Below are positions 1 to 9,112 of a DNA stretch of 64,000 nucleotides, in pieces (within the stretch, counting starts at the first letter, position 1; every line of letters begins with the position of its first letter). Source of the stretch: Bacteroidales bacterium (lineage in GTDB: Bacteria > Bacteroidota > Bacteroidia > Bacteroidales > UBA1402); assembly GCA_017468435.1 (NCBI GenBank), contig JAFUIP010000003.1, positions 1 to 64,000 on the forward strand. The letters are read 5' to 3'. The position numbers were made by a program, and so were the translations under genes. A model generated the notes under the pieces. It did not search any database and was not told the origin of the DNA. It saw nothing but the letters and a program-made list of their open reading frames with translations.

Positions 1-41
1 CCTGCACGACACTCCCTTTCTCGGATATAAAAATAATTCTA

Positions 42-2204
42 TTAGTCTTTGTCTTGTTGCTGAGCTTCGTAGTCTTTCAACAATTGGGTCTGAACATCGG
101 TCGGAACCAATTCGTAAGAAGAGAACTTCATGGTGAAAGAAGCGCGTCCACCAGAGATAGAACTCAAAGAGGTAGAATAGTCAGACATTTCTTTCAAAGG
201 CACCTTGGCTACGAGCTTCTGCATACCCTTTTCGCTTTCCATACCCATGATGATGGCACGACGGCCTTGCAAATCGCTCATCACATCACCCATGCGATCG
301 CCGGGAACCAATACTTCTACGTCGTAGATAGGTTCGAGAACCTTAGGACCGGCTTCCTTAAAGGCTTGTGAGAAGGCATTACGACCTGCCAACATGAAGG
401 AGATTTCGTTTGAATCTACCGGGTGCATCTTGCCATCGTAAACGATAACGCGGATGTCGCGGGCATAAGAACCGGTCAGAGGACCTTGTTCCATACGTTG
501 CATGATACCCTTCTGAATAGCGGGGATAAAGCGAGCATCGATAGAACCACCCACGATACTGTTGATGAATACCATCTTACCGCCCCATTCCAATGGGAAT
601 TCGTCCACACCTTTCACGTTCATCTTGAATTCCTGTCCGTTGAACTTGAAGGTTTCGGGCAATGGCATACCTTCGGTGTAAGGTTCGATAATCAAGTGAA
701 CTTCACCGAACTGGCCAGAACCACCAGATTGCTTCTTGTGACGATAGTCTGAACGGGCAGCCTTGGTGATGGTTTCACGATAAGGAATCTTGGGTTCTTC
801 GAATTCGATAGCCAATTTATCCATGTGTTCCACCGTCCACTTCAAAGTACGCAAGTGGAATTCACCCTGACCTTGCAGAATGGTCTGCTTCAATTCGCGA
901 GATTGTTCGATGATATAAGTAGGATCTTCCAGACGGAGACGGTTCAAAATAGCCATCATCTTTTCCATATCTGATTCGTTCACAGGCTTAACGGAACGAC
1001 GATACTTAGGATCGGGATATTGGATAAAGTTGAACTTGTTGTCAACGCCCTTGCCATTCAAGGTGTTGCCGGTCTTAACGTCTTTCAGCTTAACGGTAAC
1101 ACCCAAGTCACCGGCTACGAGTTCGGGCACCTGGATACGGCTTGAACCAGCAGCAGCGAAAAGCTGAGCGATACGTTCCTTTGAACCACGGTCGGCATTG
1201 ACCAAGTCGTCGCCTTCGTGCAAAGTACCAGAGATTACCTTGAAATAGTTTACTTCACCGATATGAGGTTCAACAGTGGTCTTGTAGAAGAAAATGCTGG
1301 GAGCATCGGCCTTGGCATCGTAAGGAACTTCAACACCTTCGGTATTTACCAAGCTCTTCACTTCCAGAGGAGAAGGCGTAACGTTTCCGAGGAATTCCAT
1401 CAAGCGGCGAACACCCATATCCTTGGCTGCACAAACGCAGAAAACAGGGAACATGGTGCGGTTGAGCAAACCCTGACGGATACCGGTACGGATTTCGTCT
1501 TCGCTCAAATCGCCTTCTTCGAAGAATTTTTCCAACATAGCGTCGTCACATTCGGCAGCAGCTTCCACCAATTCCGAACGCAATTCCAAAGCTTTGTCCA
1601 TCTGATCGGCAGGAACATCGTCGATGGTAGGCACACCACCTTCGGGCTTCCAAGTGTAACGCTTCATCAAAAGAACGTCGATAACCTGATTGAAACCGTC
1701 ACCTGCATTCACGGGATATTGAACGCGTACCACCTTGCTACCGTAAGCTTCGCGCAATTGTTCCACCACGGCTTCGAAATCCACTTTGTCGCGGTCGAGT
1801 TGGTTGATACCGAAAATAGCGGGCTTGTGATAGGTTTCCGTGTTGCGGAAGGCATTCATGGTACCACCGTCCAAACCAGATTGGCCGTTTACCAAAATAA
1901 CAGCTGCCTCGGTAACGTTCAGAGCGGTAACAGCACCACCCACGAAGTCGTCAGCACCGGGACAGTCGATAATATTGAGTTTCTTGTTGTTCCATTCAAC
2001 ACAGAAAGGAGTGGCAAATACAGAATAGCCATATTCTTGTTCTACGGGAGAATAATCGCAAACTGCGCTTTTGGCTTCTACTGAACCACGACGTTTAATA
2101 ACTCCACCCTCGAAAAGCATAGCTTCTGCAAGGGTGGTTTTTCCAGAGCCGGAACTACCGATGATGGCGATGTTTCTAATTTCGCCGGTTTGATAAGTCT
2201 TCAT
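42..2204 (-). CDS. fusA2: EF-G paralogue (EF-G2-like translation factor)
   Basis: A 720-residue protein with the full elongation factor G layout: an N-terminal G domain followed by domains II to V. The P-loop is GSSGSGKT (residues 16-23) instead of the AHVDAGKT-type loop of canonical EF-G. The switch II motif reads DCPGADDF (80-87), so the catalytic His of DTPGH is Ala84. The G4 motif is NQLD (134-137) instead of NKxD, and switch I lacks the usual ERG-I-T string. The C-terminal part keeps EF-G features such as GSGQFGEV and GRRA. It is therefore not the housekeeping fusA. I recall a Bacteroides EF-G paralogue reported to support translocation without GTP hydrolysis; the lost His fits that. The gene stands alone, divergent from hemW. 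Confidence 0.9.
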   Translation of the reverse strand: MKTYQTGEIRNIAIIGSSGSGKTTLAEAMLFEGGVIKRRGSVEAKSAVCDYSPVEQEYGYSVFATPFCVEWNNKKLNIIDCPGADDFVGGAVTALNVTEAAVILVNGQSGLDGGTMNAFRNTETYHKPAIFGINQLDRDKVDFEAVVEQLREAYGSKVVRVQYPVNAGDGFNQVIDVLLMKRYTWKPEGGVPTIDDVPADQMDKALELRSELVEAAAECDDAMLEKFFEEGDLSEDEIRTGIRQGLLNRTMFPVFCVCAAKDMGVRRLMEFLGNVTPSPLEVKSLVNTEGVEVPYDAKADAPSIFFYKTTVEPHIGEVNYFKVISGTLHEGDDLVNADRGSKERIAQLFAAAGSSRIQVPELVAGDLGVTVKLKDVKTGNTLNGKGVDNKFNFIQYPDPKYRRSVKPVNESDMEKMMAILNRLRLEDPTYIIEQSRELKQTILQGQGEFHLRTLKWTVEHMDKLAIEFEEPKIPYRETITKAARSDYRHKKQSGGSGQFGEVHLIIEPYTEGMPLPETFKFNGQEFKMNVKGVDEFPLEWGGKMVFINSIVGGSIDARFIPAIQKGIMQRMEQGPLTGSYARDIRVIVYDGKMHPVDSNEISFMLAGRNAFSQAFKEAGPKVLEPIYDVEVLVPGDRMGDVMSDLQGRRAIIMGMESEKGMQKLVAKVPLKEMSDYSTSLSSISGGRASFTMKFSSYELVPTDVQTQLLKDYEAQQQDKD

Positions 2205-2246
2205 AGTTGTTTATAGTTGTTAGTTGATTTTTGTTAAAAAGTGGGC

Positions 2247-2277
2247 GCAAGATAGCGATTATTGACGAATAAACAAA
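2247..2277 (-). promoter_or_regulatory. Candidate promoter of the EF-G paralogue
   Basis: On the minus strand TTTG (2274-2277) is followed after 19 nt by TATCTTGC (2247-2254). This is the Bacteroidota layout TTTG-N19-21-TAnnTTTG with an imperfect -7 box. It lies about 43 nt before the start codon. Confidence 0.4.
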
Positions 2278-2314
2278 TATCTTCGCGGCCAAATATTTGA
2301 GATTTCATTCGAGA

Positions 2315-3448
2315 ATGGAGAATTTGGCCGGACTTTACCTTCACATCCCCTTTTGCCGACGCAAATGCGCCTACTGCGACTTCTATTCCAAGGCGCAACC
2401 CAAGCTGATAAAGCCCTATGTAGATGCTCTTTGCTGGGAAATGGAGACACATAAAGATTATCTCGACGAATGCCGACCCTACCGTCTTCGTAGCATTTAC
2501 TTTGGCGGAGGCACGCCCAGCCTATTGCAAGCTTCAGATTTTCAGCAAATTTTCCAAACGATAGAGAAGCATTTCGACCTTTCCCGATGCGAAGAAATCA
2601 CGCTCGAAGCCAATCCCGACGATTTGTCGGAAGCTTATCTTGCGAGCCTGCGCGATTTGCCCTTCAACCGCCTCAGCATCGGCATTCAGAGCTTCAACGA
2701 CCGCGAACTGGCATTCATCAAACGTCGTCACAATGCGCAAGAAGCCATAGCCGCCGTGAAAAGAGCGCAAGATGCCGGATTCCGGAACATCAGCATAGAT
2801 TTGATGGCCAGCCTGCCCTTTCAGACCTTGGAGAGCTTTGCCGACAGCGTAGCACAAGCCATCGCCTTGAAGCCTCAGCACATTTCGGCTTACTTGCTCG
2901 GACTGGAGCCCGAAGTGCCTCTGTCTAAATCTTTGGCGGCCGGGCTTTGGAAAGAATGCGACGAAGAAACATCCATTGCCATGTACGACATGCTTTGCCA
3001 GCGACTGACAGCCGCCGGCTACGAACATTACGAAATCTCCAACTTTGCGTTGCCGGGCCATCGTTCCCGTCACAATTCGGCATACTGGAGCGGGCTTCCC
3101 TACTTGGGGCTGGGTCCTTCGGCTCATTCCTACAACGGCCGCACGCGCCGCTGGAACGCCGCCGATTTGAAAGCCTACCTCGCCGGCGAGCAAGACTACG
3201 AAGAAGAGATCCTAAGCCTCAACGACCGCTTCAACGATCTCATCCTGACGCGTTTGCGCACTTGTGAAGGATTGGATCTGATTCAATTGGAAGAAGTGTT
3301 CGGAAAAACTCGGAAAGATAATTGCCTGAAAAACGCAAAACCCTTTATAGAAAACGGACAAATGCAACAGAAGGACGACTGGCTCCGTATTCTGCCTTCG
3401 GCCTATGCCCTTTCGGACAATATCATTCGTGAGTTGCTTGAGGTGTAA
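2315..3448 (+). CDS. hemW: HemW-like radical SAM protein (heme chaperone family)
   Basis: A 377-residue radical SAM enzyme, formerly annotated as oxygen-independent coproporphyrinogen III oxidase-like. The cluster motif is C14-x3-C18-x2-C21 inside HIPFCRRKCAYCDFYS; the short C-x3-C-x2-C form without an extra Cys is typical of HemW and not of the true oxidase HemN. GGGTPS and a C-terminal HemW-type domain with GLGPSAHS follow. The family is thought to bind heme and deliver it to haemoproteins. I take the ATG at 2315; an in-frame TTG at 2297 adds six residues with no supporting motif. Its last 26 nt overlap the 3' end of the convergent exonuclease gene. Confidence 0.9.
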   Translation: MENLAGLYLHIPFCRRKCAYCDFYSKAQPKLIKPYVDALCWEMETHKDYLDECRPYRLRSIYFGGGTPSLLQASDFQQIFQTIEKHFDLSRCEEITLEANPDDLSEAYLASLRDLPFNRLSIGIQSFNDRELAFIKRRHNAQEAIAAVKRAQDAGFRNISIDLMASLPFQTLESFADSVAQAIALKPQHISAYLLGLEPEVPLSKSLAAGLWKECDEETSIAMYDMLCQRLTAAGYEHYEISNFALPGHRSRHNSAYWSGLPYLGLGPSAHSYNGRTRRWNAADLKAYLAGEQDYEEEILSLNDRFNDLILTRLRTCEGLDLIQLEEVFGKTRKDNCLKNAKPFIENGQMQQKDDWLRILPSAYALSDNIIRELLEV

Positions 3449-4019
3449 GACTTTGTAGTTTCAAGTAGATTTCTCGCACCGCCCAAGCGTCCATGGCAGC
3501 ATATTGTTGTTGGGCTTCACTGAGTTCCGGCGCCTGCCAATTGGAAAGACGCTGGGTTTTGGAAATGCGTTTTCCGAAAAGGATGGCATATATTTTTTGC
3601 AAGCCAAGTTCCTCAATGCCATATTGTTTCACGATAGATTGAATCTCCACCACGCCGGCGGGTTTCAAATCCTTGCAAATACTGCGCAGCTGCAGAAAAT
3701 CGTCTTTCGACGACAAGCCCACTTTTATCACATCCGGATTGTTGAAAATTTCCTTCAGTACCGGCGGAAATTGCTTGCTCAGGCGCACCAGATAACAAGT
3801 GTCTTCCGCTGCCATCTGAATGAGCGCCACCTTGTTTTTTGCACCTTTTTTAAAAATCGGCTTCGACTCTGTATCGAAACCCCAAAGCCTGACGGTACGC
3901 CAAGTTTCCTCGAGTTTTTCATCAATCTCGTCGGCATTCAGCAACACAATTTTCCCGGGAAACAGCGCCGTCGGCAGTTGTTGGAGTTCTTCCTTATCTA
4001 TGGTCGAAGCTATCGTCAT
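3423..4019 (-). CDS. DEDDy 3'-5' exonuclease domain protein (RNase D-like)
   Basis: A 198-residue protein made almost entirely of a DnaQ/RNase D-type exonuclease domain. The first acidic motif is FDTES (Asp49 and Glu51). A second motif follows around VGLSSKDD, and the last is YAAMDAWA, with the Tyr and Asp of the DEDDy subclass. It lacks the HRDC domains of RNase D, so it may act on RNA or DNA ends; the substrate cannot be read from the sequence. The ATG at 4019 is preferred to an upstream in-frame TTG at 4043. It is convergent with hemW (26-nt overlap) and divergent from ftsK. Confidence 0.85.
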   Translation of the reverse strand: MTIASTIDKEELQQLPTALFPGKIVLLNADEIDEKLEETWRTVRLWGFDTESKPIFKKGAKNKVALIQMAAEDTCYLVRLSKQFPPVLKEIFNNPDVIKVGLSSKDDFLQLRSICKDLKPAGVVEIQSIVKQYGIEELGLQKIYAILFGKRISKTQRLSNWQAPELSEAQQQYAAMDAWAVREIYLKLQSLTPQATHE

Positions 4020-4040
4020 CAATTTTTTATTTAGCGGGCG

Positions 4041-4068
4041 CAAAGTTACTATATTTTTTCTAACTTTG
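4041..4068. promoter_or_regulatory. Back-to-back -7 boxes between exonuclease and ftsK
   Basis: CAAAGTTA (4041-4048, read as TAACTTTG on the minus strand) and TAACTTTG (4061-4068, plus strand) are perfect TAnnTTTG boxes. They point away from each other with 12 nt between them, so together they form an inverted repeat. Each lies about 22-25 nt from the ATG it would serve. No good TTTG -33 box is visible for either. Confidence 0.6.
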
Positions 4069-4092
4069 TGGGTTCAATAAGCAACAAAGATA

Positions 4093-6636
4093 ATGAGCCA
4101 GAAAAATCAGAAAAACCAGAAAAAGAAACAGAATACGCCTTCGCTGTTCGATAAAATAAAGGAACAGTGGAGCAATTTAAGTGCCATCACCCAAAACGAA
4201 AAAATCTATTTCATCATCGGCATGCTCTTGGTGCTGTTGATGCTGTATTTGGGTATCCTCCTCATTTCCTTCCTGTTTACGGGAGCCGCCGACCAAAGCG
4301 TGGTGGGACATTTGCGTTTCCGCGAGCTGGCGAGCGTGGCCCAAGGCGAGGTACACAATTGGAACGGAGCCTTCGGCGCTTGGCTGTCAAACATCATCAT
4401 GAACAAATGGTTCGGCATTTCCTCCTTGCTTATTTGCTTTTACGGCATACTCGCCGGTCTCAGATTGATGCGCGTGAAGTTGTTTCACTTGGGCAAAACC
4501 TTTGTTTACTGCGCTTTCCTTTTCATCTGGATTTCCATTTTCTTCGGATTTATTTTCGGCGGAAACCCGAACGTCATGTTTTTGGGCGGCGCACATGGCT
4601 ACCATATCAGCAACTGGCTTAACGTCAAGATAGGCATTCCGGGCACCATCATTGTGTTGGTCTTCAGCTTGATATCTTTCTTGGTTTTCGCTTTCCAAAG
4701 TACCATGCCGCTTATCAGGAAGAGTTTGCAATTTTCCGGCGTTTCCAACAAGATGAAAAAGGTGAAGAACTTCATCACCGACGAAGATGACGAGGAGGAA
4801 ACGACTGAAACAGAAGCCAATGAAGCTGAAACTCCCGAAACGGAAACTCCCGAAATAGAAACTATTGAAACTGTAATTCCCGAAACGGAAGACTACGGTT
4901 TTGCCGATGAAGTGCCTGAGAATGAGATTCCCGAAGACGAAAACCCCGAAGAGGAGGAATATTCTTTCGAAGAGGAAAAAGAGGCTGTGCTTCAAGCAAA
5001 GGTTGATAATCAAGACATTGCCATCAGCGTAGAAGTTGCCAAGGCCGAAGACGTGGCCGACAAGACGGAAGAAACCATTACGCTGATTCAGAGCAAGGGA
5101 GAATACGACGCGCTGGCCGAGTTGGGCGAATACGATCCGAAGGCCGAGCTGCATAGTTTCAAAAATCCTCCGGCCCGCCTGCTGAAGGATTATGGCGACA
5201 GCAATCCTGTCATCAACAGAGACGAACAGAAAGAAAATCAAGACAAAATCATCGAAGTGCTTTCCAACTTCGGCATCAGCATTCAGAGCATTCACGGCAC
5301 GGTGGGCCCGACGGTGACGCTTTACGAAGTGGTGCCTGCTGCCGGCGTCCGTATTGCCAAAATCAGGAATTTGGAAAACGATATTGCTTTGAGCCTTGCT
5401 GCTTTGGGTATCCGTATCATTGCGCCCATTCCGGGCAAGGGCACCATCGGTATAGAAGTGCCTCGTCGCGACCCGAACATCGTGTCTATGAGAGGTCTTA
5501 TTCAATCGAAGAAGTTCCAGGAAAGCAAATACGATCTGCCCATCGTACTGGGTAAAACCATCATGAACGAGGTGTTCTGTTTCGACCTTTGCAAAACGCC
5601 GCACCTGTTGGTGGCCGGTGCCACGGGTCAGGGTAAATCGGTGGGTCTGAACGCGCTCATCACTTCTTTGCTCTACAAGAAGCACCCTTCCGAGTTGAAA
5701 ATTGTGCTGGTTGACCCCAAGATGGTGGAATTCAGCATTTATGCCGGCATAGAAAAGCATTATTTGGCTAAGGTTCCCGGCGACGATCCGGCCATCATCA
5801 CCGAATCGGACAAGGTAAAAATCACGCTCAATTCGCTCTGTATAGAAATGGACGAGCGTTACGATTTGCTGAGCAAGGCCAAATGTCGTAACATCAAGGA
5901 ATACAACGAAAAATTCAAACTGCGCAAGCTCAATCCCGAAAAGGGTCATCGATTCCTGCCCTACATTGTCATCATCATCGACGAGTTTGGCGACCTCATC
6001 ATGACGGCCGGAAAGGAAATCGAAATGCCTATCGCGCGTATTGCGCAGAAGGCGCGCGCCGTGGGTATGCACATGGTTATTGCCACGCAACGTCCTACCA
6101 CCAATATCATCACGGGTACCATCAAGGCCAACTTCCCTGCCCGCTTGTCGTACCGTGTTTCGTCCATGACCGACTCGCGCACCATTCTCGACGCCAGTGG
6201 CGCCCAGCAACTTATCGGTAAAGGTGATGCCTTGTTCCTCTCCGGCAGCGAGCTGACTCGTATCCAATGCGCCTTTGTCGATACGCCCGAAGTGGAAGAC
6301 GTGGTCAACTTCATCGGCGACCAGCGTGGGTATCCTTCTGCGCACAAATTGCCCGAATACACGCCCGACAATGGCGGTGCCGACATGGGTGGCAGCAAGG
6401 CCGACTTGAGTTCGCGCGACTCTTTCTTCGAACAGGCTGCGCGCATGGTGGTGACCACGCAACAGGGTTCCACCTCATACTTACAACGTAAACTCGGATT
6501 GGGTTACAACCGCGCCGGTCGCATCATGGATCAATTGGAGGCTGCCGGCATCGTAGGCCCGGCCGAAGGAAGCAAACCGCGTCAGGTGCTCGTCGATACC
6601 GAAGCGCACCTCGACCAATTATTGAGCAGCTTATGA
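4093..6636 (+). CDS. ftsK: FtsK/SpoIIIE-type DNA translocase
   Basis: An 847-residue septal DNA pump that clears and aligns chromosome termini at division. Four predicted membrane helices lie at the N-terminus (about residues 36-60, 100-125, 135-155 and 175-200). A Glu/Thr/Pro-rich acidic linker of about 100 residues with ET-PE repeats (about 235-300) follows. The motor domain has Walker A GATGQGKS (509-516) and Walker B ending in Asp630-Glu631 (IIIDEFGDL). The final 65 residues form the winged-helix gamma domain that reads polarity sequences (TSYLQRKLGLGYNRAGRIM). The length is usual for Bacteroidota. The stop codon overlaps the lolA start (ATGA), so translation is probably coupled. Confidence 0.95.
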   Translation: MSQKNQKNQKKKQNTPSLFDKIKEQWSNLSAITQNEKIYFIIGMLLVLLMLYLGILLISFLFTGAADQSVVGHLRFRELASVAQGEVHNWNGAFGAWLSNIIMNKWFGISSLLICFYGILAGLRLMRVKLFHLGKTFVYCAFLFIWISIFFGFIFGGNPNVMFLGGAHGYHISNWLNVKIGIPGTIIVLVFSLISFLVFAFQSTMPLIRKSLQFSGVSNKMKKVKNFITDEDDEEETTETEANEAETPETETPEIETIETVIPETEDYGFADEVPENEIPEDENPEEEEYSFEEEKEAVLQAKVDNQDIAISVEVAKAEDVADKTEETITLIQSKGEYDALAELGEYDPKAELHSFKNPPARLLKDYGDSNPVINRDEQKENQDKIIEVLSNFGISIQSIHGTVGPTVTLYEVVPAAGVRIAKIRNLENDIALSLAALGIRIIAPIPGKGTIGIEVPRRDPNIVSMRGLIQSKKFQESKYDLPIVLGKTIMNEVFCFDLCKTPHLLVAGATGQGKSVGLNALITSLLYKKHPSELKIVLVDPKMVEFSIYAGIEKHYLAKVPGDDPAIITESDKVKITLNSLCIEMDERYDLLSKAKCRNIKEYNEKFKLRKLNPEKGHRFLPYIVIIIDEFGDLIMTAGKEIEMPIARIAQKARAVGMHMVIATQRPTTNIITGTIKANFPARLSYRVSSMTDSRTILDASGAQQLIGKGDALFLSGSELTRIQCAFVDTPEVEDVVNFIGDQRGYPSAHKLPEYTPDNGGADMGGSKADLSSRDSFFEQAARMVVTTQQGSTSYLQRKLGLGYNRAGRIMDQLEAAGIVGPAEGSKPRQVLVDTEAHLDQLLSSL

Positions 6637-7313
6637 TGAAACATCGCATCCATATCATTCTCACTGTCTGCCTGTTGACCTTTCTGACACCGCAGGCAAA
6701 GGCGCTGCCGCAAGCAAAGGCCCAAGCGCAGTCGCCGGCCGAAGCATTGCTGACGAAGGCTGCCGAAAAGTATCGCCAAAGCAAGGGCGTTGTTGCCACG
6801 TTTTCCATCGAAACCACCGATAATAACGGCAGCAGCATTGCCTCTATCGAAGGACAGATTCACTTGCAAGACAATCGTTTCTACCTCGAAGTGCCCGACG
6901 AAATGAAGGCATGGTTCGACGGACAGAACCTTTGGACCTTGCTCATCAACGCACAGGAAGTAAACCTGAGCACGCCCTCTCAAGAAGAACTGCTGATGCT
7001 GAATCCGGTGAATGTCTTCATGTTGTACCAGCATGGTTTTCAGTGCCAAATGCTCAAAGACAAGACCTCTGGCAAGAAAACACTTTGCGGAGTGGAAATG
7101 CGTCCCAAAGAGGCCGGAAGCGACATTCGCAGCATCCGCGTGTATTTCGAAAAATCGCTCTTGCAGCCCGTATCCATCAGCATTGTCAACAGCAATGCCA
7201 CCAAATCTGACATATCAATCACCAAATATCAAACCGACAGAAACTATCCCTTGTCATTTTTCCTGTTTCCGCAGAAAGATTACCCGATGGTGGAAGTCAT
7301 AGACTTACGTTAA
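6633..7313 (+). CDS. lolA: LolA-like outer-membrane lipoprotein carrier
   Basis: A 226-residue periplasmic protein with an N-terminal signal peptide (about residues 1-24) and a LolA/LolB-type beta fold (GVVATFSIE, DNRFYLEVPDEMKAWFDG). LolA ferries lipoproteins from the inner to the outer membrane. The start codon overlaps the ftsK stop by four nt, and trxB begins 2 nt after its stop, so ftsK-lolA-trxB is one transcript. Just after the signal peptide there is an 18-nt tandem duplication (6690-6725) coding PQAKAL-PQAKAQ (residues 20-31), part of a wider pattern in this window. Assignment rests on size, signal peptide and the conserved neighbourhood. Confidence 0.85.
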   Translation: MMKHRIHIILTVCLLTFLTPQAKALPQAKAQAQSPAEALLTKAAEKYRQSKGVVATFSIETTDNNGSSIASIEGQIHLQDNRFYLEVPDEMKAWFDGQNLWTLLINAQEVNLSTPSQEELLMLNPVNVFMLYQHGFQCQMLKDKTSGKKTLCGVEMRPKEAGSDIRSIRVYFEKSLLQPVSISIVNSNATKSDISITKYQTDRNYPLSFFLFPQKDYPMVEVIDLR

Positions 7314-7315
7314 TT

Positions 7316-8254
7316 ATGGAACATATTCGTTGCCTTATTATAGGTTCTGGCCCAGCCGGTTACACAGCCGGTATCTACGCAGGACGCGCCAACCTGCAAC
7401 CCGTTTTGTACGAAGGCATCCAATTGGGAGGCCAACTTATCACCACCACCGAAATCGAGAATTTTCCCGGTTATCCTCAAGGTGTCGATGGTACGCAACT
7501 GATGGAAGATTTGCGTGCGCAAGCTTCTCGTTTTCAATGCGAAATGCGTGCCGGTATCGTTACCAAGGTTGATTTTTCAGCTCAGCCATATCGTCTTTGG
7601 ATAGACAATGAAAAGGAAATCGAAGCCGACACGGTGATTATTGCTACCGGCGCCACTGCCAAATACTTAGGACTGCCCGATGAACAAAAATATGCCGGTA
7701 TGGGTGTTTCTGCCTGCGCCACTTGCGATGGATTCTTCTATCGTCGTAAGACTGTGGCCGTTGTGGGTGGTGGCGACACTGCTTGCGAAGAAGCTTCTTA
7801 CTTGGCGGGCTTGGCGAAACAGGTGTATATGATTGTGCGTCGCGACGAATTGCGCGCTTCGAAAATCATGCAGGAACGCGTGTTCAACACGGAAAACATC
7901 AAGATCCTTTTCGAACATCAAACCTTGGGTCTCTTTGGTGAAAACGGCGTGGAAGGCGCTCATTTGGTAAAACGTCTTGGCAAACCCGACGAAGAAAAAG
8001 TGGACATCGCCATAGACGGATTCTTCCTTGCCATCGGCCATACGCCTCATTCTAAAGTATTTGCCGACTATATCAACACCGACGAACAGGGCTACATCAT
8101 CACCGAGGGTGCCACACCGCGCACCAACTTGCCGGGAATATTTGCCGCCGGCGACGTTGCCGACCCGCTTTATCGTCAGGCTATTACCGCGGCTGCTTCT
8201 GGCTGCAAGGCCGCTTTGGAAGCTGAAAAATACTTGGTGGAACATTCCTTGTAA
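7316..8254 (+). CDS. trxB: Thioredoxin-disulfide reductase
   Basis: A 312-residue cytoplasmic flavoenzyme that reduces thioredoxin with NADPH. An N-terminal FAD-binding GSGPAG motif is followed by the redox-active CATC pair (Cys134 and Cys137, SACATCDGFF) inside the NADPH domain, then GGGDTACEEA for NADPH and the terminal FAD motif GIFAAGDVAD. Length and motif order match bacterial low-Mr TrxB exactly. It is the last gene of the ftsK-lolA-trxB run. Confidence 0.97.
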   Translation: MEHIRCLIIGSGPAGYTAGIYAGRANLQPVLYEGIQLGGQLITTTEIENFPGYPQGVDGTQLMEDLRAQASRFQCEMRAGIVTKVDFSAQPYRLWIDNEKEIEADTVIIATGATAKYLGLPDEQKYAGMGVSACATCDGFFYRRKTVAVVGGGDTACEEASYLAGLAKQVYMIVRRDELRASKIMQERVFNTENIKILFEHQTLGLFGENGVEGAHLVKRLGKPDEEKVDIAIDGFFLAIGHTPHSKVFADYINTDEQGYIITEGATPRTNLPGIFAAGDVADPLYRQAITAAASGCKAALEAEKYLVEHSL

Positions 8255-8338
8255 TCTCTTCTTTCACAAAGCGTTCAAGGCAAAACGGAGGCTTTCGGAA
8301 GAGGCAGTTATGTGCTGGTAATTATTTTACGAAGCATC

Positions 8339-8369
8339 TTTGCAGATTAAAAAATTTGTATTACTTTTG
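8339..8369 (+). promoter_or_regulatory. Promoter of rplU-rpmA
   Basis: TTTG (8339-8342), 19 nt, then TACTTTTG (8362-8369): an exact match to the Bacteroidota consensus TTTG-N19-21-TAnnTTTG. It leaves an untranslated leader of about 85 nt. That leader holds a small hairpin (GTTC/GAAC arms, 8404-8418), which could be a ribosomal-protein autoregulation site; this last point is inference. Confidence 0.8.
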
Positions 8370-8459
8370 CAGTCCATTTCGGAAAAGGTTCATCAAGAGG
8401 CGCTGTTCAATGTTGGAACATCCCACCTTACCGCTTAACTTAATAAGTTCTATAAAACA

Positions 8460-8774
8460 ATGTATGCAATTGTAGAAATTGCGGGACAGCAGTTCAAGGC
8501 CGAAGCAGGTCGCAAGCTGTATGTTCATCGCTTGGAAGCAGAACAAGGTTCTGTTGTTGAATTCGAAAAAGTGTTGTTGGTTGACAACGATGGTAACGTT
8601 ACCGTAGGTGCTCCCTGTATTGAAGGCGCAAAGGTAAAAGCAGAAGTTCTTTCTCACTTGAAAGACGACAAGGTGCTCGTTTTCCACAAGAAGAGAAGAA
8701 AAGGTTACAGAAAACTGAACGGTCATCGTCAGTATCTTTCTGAAATTAAAATTAACGAAATTGTATTGGCTTAA
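8460..8774 (+). CDS. rplU: 50S ribosomal protein L21
   Basis: A 104-residue protein that starts [17 protein letters not shown] and ends in a basic segment with [15 protein letters not shown], the L21 signature. It binds 23S rRNA in the large subunit. It is followed 14 nt later by rpmA, the usual L21-L27 pair, and preceded by a strong consensus promoter with a leader of about 85 nt. Confidence 0.98.
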   Translation: MYAIVEIAGQQFKAEAGRKLYVHRLEAEQGSVVEFEKVLLVDNDGNVTVGAPCIEGAKVKAEVLSHLKDDKVLVFHKKRRKGYRKLNGHRQYLSEIKINEIVLA

Positions 8775-8788
8775 TAAATTATAAAACA

Positions 8789-9049
8789 ATGGCACATAAA
8801 AAAGGTGTAGGTAGTTCTAAGAACGGCCGTGAATCTGAAAGCAAGAGATTGGGTGTTAAAGTTTTTGGTGGCCAAGTAGCTAAAGCCGGTAACATTTTGG
8901 TACGTCAACGTGGTACCGTTCATCATCCCGGTGAAAATGTAGGCCTTGGCAAAGATCATACGCTTTACGCATTGGTAGACGGCGTCGTAACGTTCAGACG
9001 TAAAAAAGACGATCGCTCATATGTATCTGTAGTTCCTGCTCAGGACTAA
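8789..9049 (+). CDS. rpmA: 50S ribosomal protein L27
   Basis: An 86-residue protein starting [20 protein letters not shown] with the L27 signature [21 protein letters not shown]27 reaches the peptidyl-transferase centre with its N-terminus. There is no cleavable N-terminal extension before MAHKKG of the kind found in Firmicutes. It is the second gene of the rplU operon and is followed by an intrinsic terminator. Confidence 0.98.
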   Translation: MAHKKGVGSSKNGRESESKRLGVKVFGGQVAKAGNILVRQRGTVHHPGENVGLGKDHTLYALVDGVVTFRRKKDDRSYVSVVPAQD

Positions 9050-9074
9050 TCCGATTGATACAGACAAACATAAA

Positions 9075-9112
9075 AAGGAATCAGCTGAAAAGTTGATTCC
9101 TTTTGTTTTTGT
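9075..9112 (+). terminator. Intrinsic terminator after rpmA
   Basis: A 12-bp stem (AAGGAATCAGCT with AGTTGATTCCTT, one G-U pair) closes on a GAAA tetraloop and is followed by a T-rich tail TTGTTTTT. It begins 26 nt after the rpmA stop. Confidence 0.9.

Noticed and set aside
2278..2285. TATCTTCG as a -7 box for hemW
   Set aside because: One mismatch and no -33 box at 19-21 nt; too weak to list as a feature.
4387..6462. Long open frame on the strand opposite ftsK (691 codons)
   Set aside because: It lies wholly inside ftsK, has no family motif and is His/Arg/Val-rich as expected for an antisense shadow of biased codons.
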